A DNA stretch of 64,000 bases from Rhynchopus sp. YZ270_cl-10 (taxonomy: Eukaryota; Euglenozoa; Diplonemea; Diplonemida; Diplonemidae). The DNA lies in assembly GCA_964035575.1 (NCBI GenBank), contig OZ037931.1:877567-941566 (forward strand). Reading direction: 5' to 3'. The number at the start of each line of letters is the position of its first letter. Position 1 is the stretch's first letter. This document shows, piece by piece, positions 1-9,502 of the stretch. A program made the translations under genes and the position numbers. The notes beneath the pieces are model-generated. The model was given only the letters and a program-made list of their open reading frames with translations, had not been told where the DNA came from and did not search any database.

Positions 1-1
1 C

Positions 2-1235
2 GGCGGCGGTGGGTGGGTGGACCAGATTGGGAAGACGCTCTTTGAGACCGGGACCACGGAGGACAAGGACGACGGCATACCTGAAAATGAGGTGGAGTTT
101 GTGTACAGCCAAGCGAACGGACGCTGGGAACCACACGCAAACGCACCGAAGCACGTCTGGGACGAATTCAACGAGCGTCTGAAGAACCCAAAGGACTCCT
201 ACGGAAAGCCTCTCATTCAGGAGGTCGCGGCCCCCCCACCCCTCCCACCCCCGCCACCACAGGGCAAGCCTTCCCCCCCAGCAGGGGCCGGCCGCAGCCA
301 ATACGTGGACTGCTTCTCCACCCCCAGCAGCTCGGCTGCATCCCCTGTGGCACAGCACTCCCCGCATGCTGAGGCGTCAAATGTCACTCTCCAGGCAGTA
401 CAGGTATGATCCATTGAATGAAAAAAGGATTGTTACGGCTAGAGAACTTAGGTATCCTTTGCCAAATTATTATGCTGAAAGGGGCGTCAACTGCATTCTC
501 TAAACAAATAAACCTGTATAGTGGAGCACACTCTAGGTTACACTAATACAACCAAGTTTTCAAAAAAAAGACCTTTTCATTTCACAGCACACCCAAATGC
601 CTGGAGGCCCCCCTACTGCAGGTGGGCCGCCTATGGCGGGCAGGCCGTACCAGCCCCAGGCAATGCCGGTGCAGAGCTACGCCCCACCCGCAGCCGCAGC
701 GCAGGCACCGCAGATGCGTGGACCCCCGCAGACCACCACCTCAGTTGCCCCTTCCGCTGCCCCGACCCCGACCCCGACCACCTCTGCCACCATCGCACCT
801 CCTCCCGCCTCGTATGGTGGCCCACCGTACGGGGGTGCACCTACCCAAACTGCTATAGCATCGTACGGCGGCCCACCTGGAGCTGCGAAGGTGGAGGCCC
901 CGTTCAGACCTGCAGCAACCGCTGTGCCGTCGGTGGGGTATGTGGGAGGTGGGATGCCACCAAGCGGACAGAGTGGGGTAGGAGGAGGAGGAGGAGGGGG
1001 GGGAATGCCGGCAAGTGGATCTGTTGGTGTGACAGGAGGAGGAGGAGGAGGGCCCCCGGGCATGGGCTACCAGCCGCAGCAGTCGTACAGTAGCGTAGCA
1101 CAGCCAGCTGGTGGTGCGGGTGTGGGTGTGGGTGGCCCCCCTCCTGCAGCGCACAGTGGATACACACAGCAGCAGGCACGGCTGACACAGCCGCCTTCGG
1201 CTTATGCTTCGCAGGCCCCGCAATATGGTGCATAG
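2..1235 (+). CDS. Pro/Gly-rich protein, possibly Sec16-like, C-terminal part
   Basis: The 5' end lies outside the window. Two exons are visible, 2-403 and 588-1235, joined in phase 0 across a GT-AG intron at 404-587; at least 349 residues can be read. Exon 1 holds a short globular stretch with the pattern EVEFVYSQANGRWEP followed by a polyproline run. This resembles the tail of Sec16, the ER exit-site scaffold for COPII coats, where a Tyr-Asp...Lys-Arg-Trp-Val block precedes prolines. Exon 2 is low complexity: Pro, Gly, Ala, Gln and repeated YGGPP. The intron carries a family C repeat. The Sec16 assignment rests on pattern only; any Pro-rich scaffold protein is an alternative. Confidence 0.5.
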
Positions 1236-2103
1236 TTTTTGGGGGAGAAAAAAATATTTTAAACGAGAAAGAGCGTTGGTAGTTAGCGAATATTTTGAGA
1301 AAAAAAACGAAACAATTCTGACCTTTTTTTTTGCGCATTTTTAAAAAGATGTGGGTATATTCTTTCAATTCTTTTAATCCCTCTTCTAGAGGTGGTCTGC
1401 ATTGTGGCTATGAGGTTTCGACCTGATACAAACTGTCCAAATTATTTTTATTATTTATTCCAAGAGGAGAAAACGGGGAGGTACCCACCCCACACACACA
1501 CACTGCGATGTGGGGTGAAGTTTCGTCCGATTCTCCTTACACCCTGGAAACACCCCCATCCTCCTTTTTTTAAGGTGACTAAGCACGAGAGGCTTGGGAT
1601 CATCTTATAAACTTTTCTTTTTTTTTTTTTTTTCTTTCCCCGTTCTTTTCTACCTTAATGTGCATTTTTTAAATGCTCGGGAGGGGGCTGTGTTGTGTAA
1701 CTGCGTTCAGGAAGGATACTCTCCTGACGCCATTTTACTGAGAAGTCGATAGAGTTGATTCGAATTTGGGATTCGTTATTTTTTTGAGGTGGGGGAGGGA
1801 GGGAGGGAAGGGGGAAAAAAATGCGTGCAGTGCAATGAGAATGAGACCACTTCGGTGGTAGCAAATTTTCCAAAAAGGAAAAAAGAAAAAAAATGGAAAA
1901 ATTTAATTCATTGTAGATTTGATTCAAGAGCCGGTTGTGTTAAATAAACTAGATAGCATCCGCCAACTGATCTTGACAGCAATAAAAATATAGTGTTTTT
2001 CGTTGAGCGCAGCCAAATAGGGGGTAAAAAATCTGTTTGGCGCAAAGGTGAAAGGATTCAAATGGGAAATACTGTTATACAAGATCTGAATGTTGGCGTT
2101 CCT
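1236..2103. other. Gene-poor spacer, 1.24-2.1 kb
   Basis: AT-rich spacer with T and A homopolymers and no supported gene. It holds a family A hairpin repeat at 1572-1606 and runs into a family E repeat at 2104. Confidence 0.5.
1572..1606 (+). repeat. Family A hairpin repeat
   Basis: Consensus AAGGTGACTAAGC, loop ACGAGAG, GCTTAGGGTCATCTT, then TATAAACTTTTC and a T run. The two halves pair into one stem. This copy has GCTTGGGATCATCTT on the right arm. Confidence 0.75.
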
Positions 2104-2276
2104 TTTTTACGCACACTACTTTGTGAGCGGAAAGTGTCAACGTCGGTTCACTCACTCCAACTGTGCTCCGCAGCACCACCACCCATCAGGTGATTTTTAG
2201 TGTGTGTGGAAGCGTCAACACATCAAACAACTACAAGAAAGGGGGAAGGATGAGGGAACGACAAGTAACACTTTTG
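2104..2276 (+). repeat. Family E MITE-like repeat, copy 1
   Basis: About 170 bp, starting TTTTTTACGCACACTACTTT and ending near ACAAGTAACACTTTT. The core begins AAAGTGTCAACGTCGGTTC and ends in an inverted, imperfect version. Other copies: 6171-6337, 22841-23006 and, inverted, 33500-33668. Confidence 0.75.
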
Positions 2277-2481
2277 TCTAGTTTCTTAATGCACTACGTG
2301 TTAGGGGAAAAACGCTATCGGCATGGGGTGGGAGCTTAGAGAGAGTTTCCCCCAAACAGTATGCGATTGCTTTTGGGGGAGTTGTTTGGAAAAGGTGCAT
2401 TTTTTTAAAGGTTTCAGCAAAAGACCCAAAGTTCATCTTACAATAACCGAACTTCTTCTTTTTTTCTTTTTTCTTCGTGAT

Positions 2482-3208
2482 CAGGGCAGGAGCTTGGAAT
2501 ATGGGTTTGGGGCAAAATCGGGTCAAATTCTGTTAAATCGGGTCAGGTCCCGAGCTTTTCCGCCTTCGGCGGAAAAGCTCTTGTGAAGACAAACACATGC
2601 AGAATGAGAAGGCGCGTTTCACAATATGGTACACGTTGATGATACACAAGTGTTGCACCTCCCCCGCGGAATGCATGCTGCCCTTGACACTGGCGATGAG
2701 GTCATCAAGGTAGGGTTGCGCAATGGAGGTGTGGAATGTGTGCGTAGGCCCTCGCCAGTTCAGGTAGTCTCTCTGGGCAGGTGTCCCCTTCGAGCAAACG
2801 TCGGAGGGCGTTCCGTATCCCCGGCAACACTTGTCACTGTCTGAGCCCCTCTTTTGGTGTGTCACCCAGCGAGTTGATCCAATATCTGGATCGTCAGCTC
2901 GCGCCAGTAACCAACGGCTAGGTCGAGTTTGGCATACCTCTTGGGTTCGGGTTTGATCGGGGTGGAACGCGCGTTTGAGGGCATTCTGGCTTCATTGAGC
3001 TTCGTGCTCGTCGCGGTGGGGTCACATAGTAGTTCCTCATCCTTCTCAGACCCCCTCATGCGACAAGTAGAGTACCCTATTTTTTTGGATTTTTTCCCTC
3101 AAAAATCTATAGTTTTTTTTTTTTTTTTTGCCCTGACCCGTTTTTTTCCATGGGGCCGAAGGAAATCGGGTCAATCTGACCCGATTTAACCCCCAAGCTC
3201 CTCCCCTG
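2482..3208. mobile_element. hAT-like non-autonomous DNA transposon, 727 bp
   Basis: Terminal inverted repeats CAGGGCAGGAGCTTGG at the left and, inverted, CAGGGGAGGAGCTTGG at the right. The element is flanked by identical 8-bp duplications TTCGTGAT at 2474-2481 and 3209-3216. CAGGG termini with 8-bp duplications are typical of the hAT superfamily. Copies of GGGTCAAATC-type motifs lie inside both ends, and a 13-bp perfect hairpin occurs at 2552-2580 (GAGCTTTTCCGCC, TTC, inverse). No hAT transposase domain is recognisable. The minus strand between about 3059 and 2540 is coding-like in more than one frame but unrecognised; it may be captured sequence. Confidence 0.8.
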
Positions 3209-3302
3209 TTCGTGATTGAATTTTTTTTGTGCCCGCCTCCCCTCCCCTAGTTTCGTGGAGTCGTAGACAGCATTCCTCACCCACTTTAACACCTTTTTTT
3301 TG

Positions 3303-3638
3303 GTACCGTAAAAATATTTATTCTGGGCTGTAACTATTCTGAGACAGAAGTATACTGGACCGGAACAAAACTGGAACACTTGGGGTTTTTGGGGGTGTCC
3401 CAGTTTTGTTCCGGCCCAGAACAGTTCTGTTGGGGTAGAATTTTTATCCCCATTCCCACCCCACCCAGGTGCATAGTGCATCTTTGGGCAAAAAAAAATC
3501 GTCGCACTCCTCGTTTTTTTTGACAAGGCACGGATACCCCCCCAAAACAATGCTGGTACGGAACAAAACTGGAACAATCGACGATTTTTTGGGGTGTTCC
3601 AGTTTTGTTCCGGCCCAGAATAAATATTTTTACGGTAC
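3303..3638. mobile_element. Foldback element with nested hairpins, 336 bp
   Basis: A 26-bp perfect terminal inverted repeat begins GTACCGTAAAAATATTTATT at 3303 and its inverse ends at 3638. Inside are two further hairpins whose arms are versions of GGAACAAAACTGGAACA, at about 3361-3415 and 3559-3615. The whole element can fold as a large stem with two side hairpins. It holds no gene. It may be a snap-back MITE; no clear target duplication is seen. Confidence 0.75.
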
Positions 3639-3720
3639 TTTTTTTTTTTTTGCAAATTCTAATTTCTGACAAACGGGGATTGAAAGAATTCTGATTTAAT
3701 GGAGAAATACTTACCGTGGG

Positions 3721-3790
3721 TGGTGTGGCTGAATGGAAGGGGGGACACAAAAAGTTCGTAAAAAGTGCGAATCACCCTTCAGGAACACCA
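3721..3790. mobile_element. TGGTG-ended MITE, 70 bp
   Basis: Ends TGGTGTGGCTGAA and, inverted, TGGTGTTCCTGAA. The interior GTGCGAATCACCC occurs inverted in the similar element at 21114-21193. Confidence 0.5.
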
Positions 3791-4249
3791 ATAGGGCCAT
3801 TTTTATGGTTTATTTTTTGGGGTACAACATCACCCCCCCGCACAACCCGCTGTTAAGCGGGTGGTTTTGATGCGGTGAAGAGATAAACCCTTCTTCAAAC
3901 CCAGTATATTACAGCGCGATAACGATAGGTTGGGTTTTTTTTTTGATATGCACGAGAGCACATCTTTCAAAAGTTTTTCTTTTTACGAATCAAAAAAACC
4001 TAAATGAATACTCCTTACGTAGCCTATGCAGACGCACACATTCAGGCTCTTTTTCTTTTTATTTTTTTGGGGGGGTGTACTCTTTTATGTCTGAACGAAC
4101 TCTGTCTCGTAGCCCTGTCCCCCCATGCCCCATGCCCCTCTGCTCTCCCACCCTCTCCTTTGTGTTTTCTACGTCTCTGTCTTTCTCTCGCATTTCATGG
4201 TCACCACCCAACAGCAAGCATAAAACACTCATACACTCTTCGGCTCAAA

Positions 4250-5296
4250 ATGGCGTGTTGCAACCAGGCGTTGTGCTATGCAGGTGTTGCGTCGCTAGTG
4301 GTGGGTCTGTACTATGTCATCAAGTTCGTCAGGTCGCAAGCCGACCTCAAAACCCTCGGCAAATCAATCAAGGTGGAGAAGCTGAACAAGAAGGTCGTTC
4401 TCGTGACAGGGTCGAGCAGTGGGATTGGCGAGGAGCTGGTGAAGCAGATCAACGCGCACGGCGGGTACGTGGTGATGCTTGCACGCCGTGAGGCAGAGCT
4501 CAAGCGCGTACAGGGCACCCTTGCACACCCAGAGAACTCTGTTGTCATCACACTCGACTTGGTTGACATTGCCTCGCACGCAGCCAAGGTGAAGGAGATC
4601 ATGGACGCTGTCAAGGCGAAGTGGGGCAGGACAGACATCGACATTCTTGTCAACAACGGCGGACGCTCCCAACGTGGCCTTGTTGAGGAGCACATGGACG
4701 ACATGGAGTACGAGAGAACGCTCTTCGAGGTCAACTTCTTCGGCACGGTGTCCTTCACGAAGATCATGCTGAAGGAGGTCCTCATGCCTGCGAAGAAGGG
4801 CAGAATCGCTTTTGTGACCTCTGTCTCCGGCAAGATGGGGTCTCCTGTGAGCGCCTCGTACGCCGCCACGAAGCATGCCCTGCAGGGGTGGGCCGACTCC
4901 CTTCGTGCTGAGGTCGGGTCTTATGGCATCACTGTTTACAACATCTGCCCTGGACCTGTTGCCACTCCCATTGAGAAGAGCGTGATTAGGGGCAAGACTG
5001 CGGGGGAAGGCTTCAGCGAGAACAACACTGATGAGGGCAAAATGGCGGTGGAGGCTGCGGGAGAGATCATGCTGAAGGGGCTGACAAACGACGACGTCTA
5101 CGAGACGTGGGTCTCCCCGCAGCCGGTGCTGTTCTTCGTGTACCTGTTCATCTACCTCCCGTCCTTCGCACAGATGATCTCGAAGAAGGTTGTCCAGAAG
5201 AGAATCGACGCATACAAATACGGTACCTCACTCTATGGAACAAGCTTTCTGGACAACCTGAAGGCAACCCTCTTCGGGAAGAAGAAGGAGGATTAA
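4250..5296 (+). CDS. DHRS7-like short-chain dehydrogenase/reductase, copy 1
   Basis: 348 residues. The frame is open upstream to 4004, but the ATG at 4250 is preferred: it follows a pyrimidine-rich leader, has CTCAAA before it, and gives the same length and N-terminal layout as the paralogue at 9503. An N-terminal hydrophobic helix (about residues 10-25) suggests anchoring to the ER membrane. SDR motifs in order: TGSSSGIG for NAD(P) binding, the NNGG motif within LVNNGGRSQR, a catalytic Ser near TSVSGK, the YxxxK pair in SYAATKHAL, and NICPGPV. LVNNGGRSQR and the C-terminal aromatic region (about residues 290-330) match the DHRS7 subfamily, which reduces retinoid, steroid or other carbonyl substrates. 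The substrate here is unknown. Three blocks are nearly identical in DNA to the paralogue. Confidence 0.9.
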   Translation: MACCNQALCYAGVASLVVGLYYVIKFVRSQADLKTLGKSIKVEKLNKKVVLVTGSSSGIGEELVKQINAHGGYVVMLARREAELKRVQGTLAHPENSVVITLDLVDIASHAAKVKEIMDAVKAKWGRTDIDILVNNGGRSQRGLVEEHMDDMEYERTLFEVNFFGTVSFTKIMLKEVLMPAKKGRIAFVTSVSGKMGSPVSASYAATKHALQGWADSLRAEVGSYGITVYNICPGPVATPIEKSVIRGKTAGEGFSENNTDEGKMAVEAAGEIMLKGLTNDDVYETWVSPQPVLFFVYLFIYLPSFAQMISKKVVQKRIDAYKYGTSLYGTSFLDNLKATLFGKKKED

Positions 5297-6097
5297 ACAA
5301 AAATTCTGTCAATCATCCACAAAAAAGGAAGGATATCTCCCTATTTTTTTGCCCCCCTTCTTTTTTAAGATGACTAAGCAAACGAGAGGCTTAGGGTCAT
5401 CTTATAAACTTTTTTCTAGCTCCGCCCTACCCTGTTACGTCAATTATTCACAAAAGAAAATTCCATCGTGTTTTTTTGCCAAAAGAAGGTTTTTGGTCAG
5501 ACCAAAAAGGTTCTTTTTTTCAGGTTGCTCTTCTGCGTATAGCTCTGGCCATGAGGGTGGAGAGTGAACGGCAAAGCACAGCGTTTTTGTGCACTACTCA
5601 CAGAAACGTAGTTTTGATAGCATTGTGCATGATGCGTTGATCTTTTGGAACAAGAATGAAAACGAGGTTATTAATAACGACTGTAGTTGGTTTTAGATGT
5701 CTTCCTGAGGCCAACATCAGGATTTTTTTTTGTTTGTTTATTTTGTTTATTTTATTCGAGTGTACTGATTTTATTAGTTCGGCTCCTTTTGTAAGAACGT
5801 TGCGTTCGTGAGACGCATTCACTCCCATATCCGATTTTTTTTTTTCATCACCTTCAAAAATGGCTGAGCACGTCTTTGGATCATTTCAAAACCCCTTTTT
5901 TTTTTTTTTCTCCTATTTTTTTTTGACTACTTTTGCGATGTTGGCACTTTCAGCCTCTTCTTTTTTAGAGTCCCAGAGGCGTTTGCACTATCAACTTCAC
6001 CTTTTTGTTGTTGCAGGGTACTTTGTGCTTTCATCCAGCTGGCATCGTATGTAGGTCAGTCGGAAGTGCCTGCATCAACAGCTTTTTATAAAAAAAA
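5297..6097. other. Spacer 5.3-6.1 kb
   Basis: No supported gene. It contains a family A hairpin at 5367-5403, a family F stretch at 5963-6005 (GCGTTTGCACTATCAACTTC) and, at about 6013-6080, a segment ending GGTCAGTCGGAAGTGCCTGC that recurs at about 8886-8965. Confidence 0.5.
5367..5403 (+). repeat. Family A hairpin repeat, fully paired copy
   Basis: AAGATGACTAAGC pairs with GCTTAGGGTCATCTT around the loop AAACGAGAG, the most complete stem of the family. TATAAACTTTTTT follows. Confidence 0.8.
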
Positions 6098-6170
6098 ACA
6101 GTGGAGATTGCACAACTGTGGCAACACAACCGAGGCAACTACACTACTCCAACAATTTTTCAAAAAAATA
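6098..6170 (+). repeat. Family D repeat, copy 1
   Basis: Consensus CAGTGGAGATTGCACAACTG, GGCAACACAACCGAGGCAAC, then TACACTACTCCAACAATTT and an A run. Near-identical copies lie at 30785-30855 (kinesin intron 2) and 43537-43607; a partial copy lies near 21485-21540. Confidence 0.8.
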
Positions 6171-6337
6171 TTTTTTACGCACACTTTGTGAGCGGAAAGT
6201 GTCAACGTCGGTTCACTCACCCCAACTGTGCTCCGCAACACCACCACTCAACAGGTGAGAGATAGTGTGTGTGGAAGCGTCAACGCATCAAACAACTACA
6301 AGAAGGGGGGGTGAGGGAACGACAAGTAACACTTTTT
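6171..6337 (+). repeat. Family E MITE-like repeat, copy 2
   Basis: Same layout as 2104-2276, abutting the family D copy at 6098-6170. Confidence 0.75.
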
Positions 6338-6549
6338 GGGGAAGCGAACAACAACGTTGTCCTCCCCGTTTTTGTAGTCTTTTGAGCAACAAGCAAAGAG
6401 CAACGAGTCTCTCGAGCATTTTTTTTTTTTTTTTGGGGAAAAAAATGCGCCCAGCTGTGAGCTGTGCTGCACAACTGACAAATCCCTCTACCTAGCTTCT
6501 CCTCCATTTTCCACCCCTCGGCCCCCTCCTTTTTTTTTCCCCCTCCAAG

Positions 6550-6593
6550 TGTCTGCGTCCCAGGGGCGTTTGGCACTGTCAACTTCGCTTTTT
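6550..6593 (+). repeat. Family F short repeat
   Basis: GTCTGCGTCCCAGGGGCGTT followed by TGGCACTGTCAACTTC. Related stretches lie at 5963, 13448, 36973, 42087, 44231 and 51978. Function unknown. Confidence 0.5.
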
Positions 6594-6627
6594 CTTCTGA
6601 CATCTAGCTTGGTGACATTTTTTTTAG

Positions 6628-6725
6628 AAATGGATGTAGCACTTGCAATTGATTGGGGTCCACCCCCCGTACACCCGGTCATACCAAGGTACATACAGTC
6701 ACGAGCGGGTTGTATTTCAAGTCAC
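6628..6725 (+). repeat. Family B SINE-like repeat
   Basis: Begins GAAATGGATGTAG, continues with GTACACCCGGTCATACCAAG and ends in a CACGAG...TTGTATTTCAA tail. Family B is the most common interspersed repeat in the window. It may be a short retroposed element, but no clear pol III boxes are seen. Confidence 0.6.
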
Positions 6726-6804
6726 CTTTTTTCCCTCTCTTTTTCTCTACGTATTTTCTACGACGCTGGACAAAAAACTCCATCTTTCGATTGATTTTTT
6801 TTTT

Positions 6805-8112
6805 CAACTTACCTTCCTTCACCCCCCCTGTAAGGGCAACCGTAGGTGAAGTAAGGTATAGTATTGAAATCGATGTGGGGGGGGGGGAGTAAAGGGTCAA
6901 TTTTACAAAACCAGATTTTGAGGAAAATTTTAGCCGAAAATGGGCCCCACGTATAAGCAACCGGGCTCATTTTTCTCAAAATTTAAGTGGTCAAAAAATT
7001 GTCCAATTTTCGAGATTGACCCCACCACTGCACGGGCGGAGCCCAAAAATGCAATAAGGACCCTTTTTCAACTTACCTTCCTTCACCCCCCCTGTAAGGG
7101 CAACCGTAGGTGAAGTAAGGTATAGTATTGAAATCGATGTGGGGGGGGAGTAAAGGGTCAATTTTACAAAACCAGATTTTGAGGAAAATTTTAGCCGAAA
7201 ATGGGCCCCACGTATAAGCAACCGGGCTCATTTTTCTCAAAATTTAAGTGGTCAAAAAATTGTCCAATTTTCGAGATTGACCCCACCACTGCACGGGCGG
7301 AGCCCAAAAATGCAATAAGGACCCTTTTTCAACTTACCTTCCTTCACCCCCCCTGTAAGGGCAACCGTAGGTGAAGTAAGGTATAGTATTGAAATCGATG
7401 TGGGGGGGGAGTAAAGGGTCAATTTTACAAAACCAGATTTTGAGGAAAATTTTAGCCGAAAATGGGCCCCACGTATAAGCAACCGGGCTCATTTTTCTCA
7501 AAATTTAAGTGGTCAAAAAATTGTCCAATTTTCGAGATTGACCCCACCACTGCACGGGCGGAGCCCAAAAATGCAATAAGGACCCTTTTTCAACTTACCT
7601 TCCTTCACCCCCCCTGTAAGGGCAACCGTAGGTGAAGTAAGGTATAGTATTGAAATCGATGTGGGGGGGGAGTAAAGGGTCAATTTTACAAAACCAGATT
7701 TTGAGGAAAATTTTAGCCGAAAATGGGCCCCACGTATAAGCAACCGGGCTCATTTTTCTCAAAATTTAAGTGGTCAAAAAATTGTCCAATTTTCGAGATT
7801 GACCCCACCACTGCACGGGCGGAGCCCAAAAATGCAATAAGGACCCTTTTTCAACTTACCTTCCTTCACCCCCCCTGTAAGGGCAACCGTAGGTGAAGTA
7901 AGGTATAGTATTGAAATCGATGTGGGGGGGGAGTAAAGGGTCAATTTTACAAAACCAGATTTTGAGGAAAATTTTAGCCGAAAATGGGCCCCACGTATAA
8001 GCAACCGGGCTCATTTTTCTCAAAATTTAAGTGGTCAAAAAATTGTCCAATTTTCGAGATTGACCCCACCACTGCACGGGCGGAGCCCAAAAATGCAATA
8101 AGGACCCTTTTT
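6805..8112. repeat. Five tandem copies of a 261-bp repeat
   Basis: Units start at 6805, 7069, 7330, 7591 and 7852. The first is 264 bp because its G run is three bases longer; the others are 261 bp and look identical. Each unit begins CAACTTACCTTCCTTCACC and ends GCAATAAGGACCCTTTTT. A short inverted motif (CCTTACTTCACCTA against ACCTTCCTTCACC) lies near the start. Because 261 is divisible by 3, the same 76-codon minus-strand frame recurs in each unit; this is a by-product, not a gene. Sequence near each unit's end resembles the flank of the 9-bp minisatellite at 24.0 kb. Confidence 0.95.
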
Positions 8113-9502
8113 AATTTGTTCTCTTGAAATGTGTAATTTCATGTTTTCGCGAAAAAAATGACAACTGATCCTACAAGGGTTGAAGGAAGGTGGCTGAAAA
8201 CAACAATAACAACAAGGACAAGTAATTGCCAAGAAAAAACGGGGTGTGCTGTGGAAAACTCCGCGATTTTCGAAGCCGCCGTAGCACCCTGGCGATTTGC
8301 TGGAGGTGCTGATGCGCCTGGTGTGATCGAAGTGTTGTAGTCTGTGCATTCTGTGTTCCTTCCGCACTGCTCCAACGACGACGACAATGTGGGGAGCCTG
8401 TGGACAAAAACGAGCTGGAACACGCCGAGCCTGCCGAGCCGACGTCCAACAACGCTATCGAGCAGATGGTGCTGGACGAAGAGGACAGCCCCCCTTCTTG
8501 AACGTTTCAGATGCTGGCGTCCCAGTGGGTCTGGCAGCTTACGAAGAGCGTTAGCATGCCTACAGAAAGCAGAATGCTGGGCGTGTTGTAGATTATTTCT
8601 ACAGGATGGAGTTCCACATCACACCCTGTTTTTTTTCCGATAGCAATTACTTGTTTTGTCTGAATCATATTTTCTGCACAATTCCACAGAATGCTGGACT
8701 GCTGTCAATACCATGATTTTTTTCTTCTTTTCCAGTGCACCTCGGTATGTCATGTCGCCATCCCATATGATGATAACCACAGTACAACACCATGTGGAGA
8801 TCCCCTCTCGCTGGTGTACGGATGTCCAGTCAATTCAGATTTGCTGGTGTGATGTTGGGGGTAGGCTACACCACATTAGAATTGAAGCAAGGATATTATG
8901 TGCTTTCATCTGGATGGCTTTTGGCATCAGTACAGTGGGTCAGTCGGAGGTGCCTGCGTCACCAACTACCGTTTTTTTGTTTTGTAACGGTAAGCCAAAT
9001 GCCCTTTAAAACATAGCTTCTTTGGGTCAGAGTCAATACCCTTGGTGTATCAACTCCCAGTAGTCTCTCTTTGCAACCCCCTGGTTGGGTGATCTATGGA
9101 CGGGGAGAGAGTTTTTTTTTTTTTATCTAGCTCTCAGTCAGCGTCTCACAGACTCTCACAAAAAAGCTCTCGTAGCCTGTTTTGTGTTGTCTCACGGAGA
9201 CGATCGTAGACTCGGCCACACCCCCCTTTGCTCTCTTTTTGTGTTTCACAATTTATTGCAATTTGAGGCTGACCACAATTGAGTGTGATGCAATCGAGGT
9301 GCAGCAACAGTGAGTGGGAAGGGGTTTCTTCACGTTGAAAATCGAATGGAAAAAAAGGGGCGTGATAGCACAACAGAAACAGCGTTCCAACTTATTTTCG
9401 AAAAAAAAGTGAATTTTTTTTACTCCGGTTTCCTTTTTTTCCCCGCAACCCCCTAACACAGCCACTCTCCAGAAAGACCCTGGACACCCTTCCTTGTACA
9501 CC
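8113..9502. other. Spacer 8.1-9.5 kb
   Basis: No gene can be supported. The part at 8158-8640 is less AT-rich and coding-like in several frames. One + frame from 8394 to the stop at 8499-8501 reads as an acidic tail (NELEHAEPAEP ... LDEEDSPPS), which could be a broken or unrecognised exon. The segment at about 8886-8965 repeats one at about 6013-6080, and a copy of the TTGGGTGATCTATGA element starts at 9085. Confidence 0.4.
9085..9218 (-). mobile_element. TTGGGTGATCTATGA MITE, degenerate copy
   Basis: Reverse-complement relative of the 110-bp element at 32041-32150: the left end and the interior (GGGGAGAGA, CTCTCAGT, CTCACGGAGACGA) match, while the right end has drifted. Confidence 0.5.

Noticed and set aside
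677-1063. Minus-strand Pro/Gly-rich ORF opposite the first gene
   Set aside because: The strand-symmetric GC-rich repeat composition explains it; the + frame splices correctly and has the globular exon 1.
4004-4249. N-terminal extension of DHRS7-like copy 1
   Set aside because: The frame is open, but the sequence is a homopolymer- and pyrimidine-rich leader and the paralogue starts at the position matching 4250.
6991-8004. Repeated 76-codon minus-strand ORFs
   Set aside because: They follow from the 261-bp tandem unit being a multiple of three; composition and lack of homology do not support a gene.
6805-8112. CRISPR-like array
   Set aside because: Units are contiguous 261-bp tandem copies without distinct spacers, in a eukaryotic genome.
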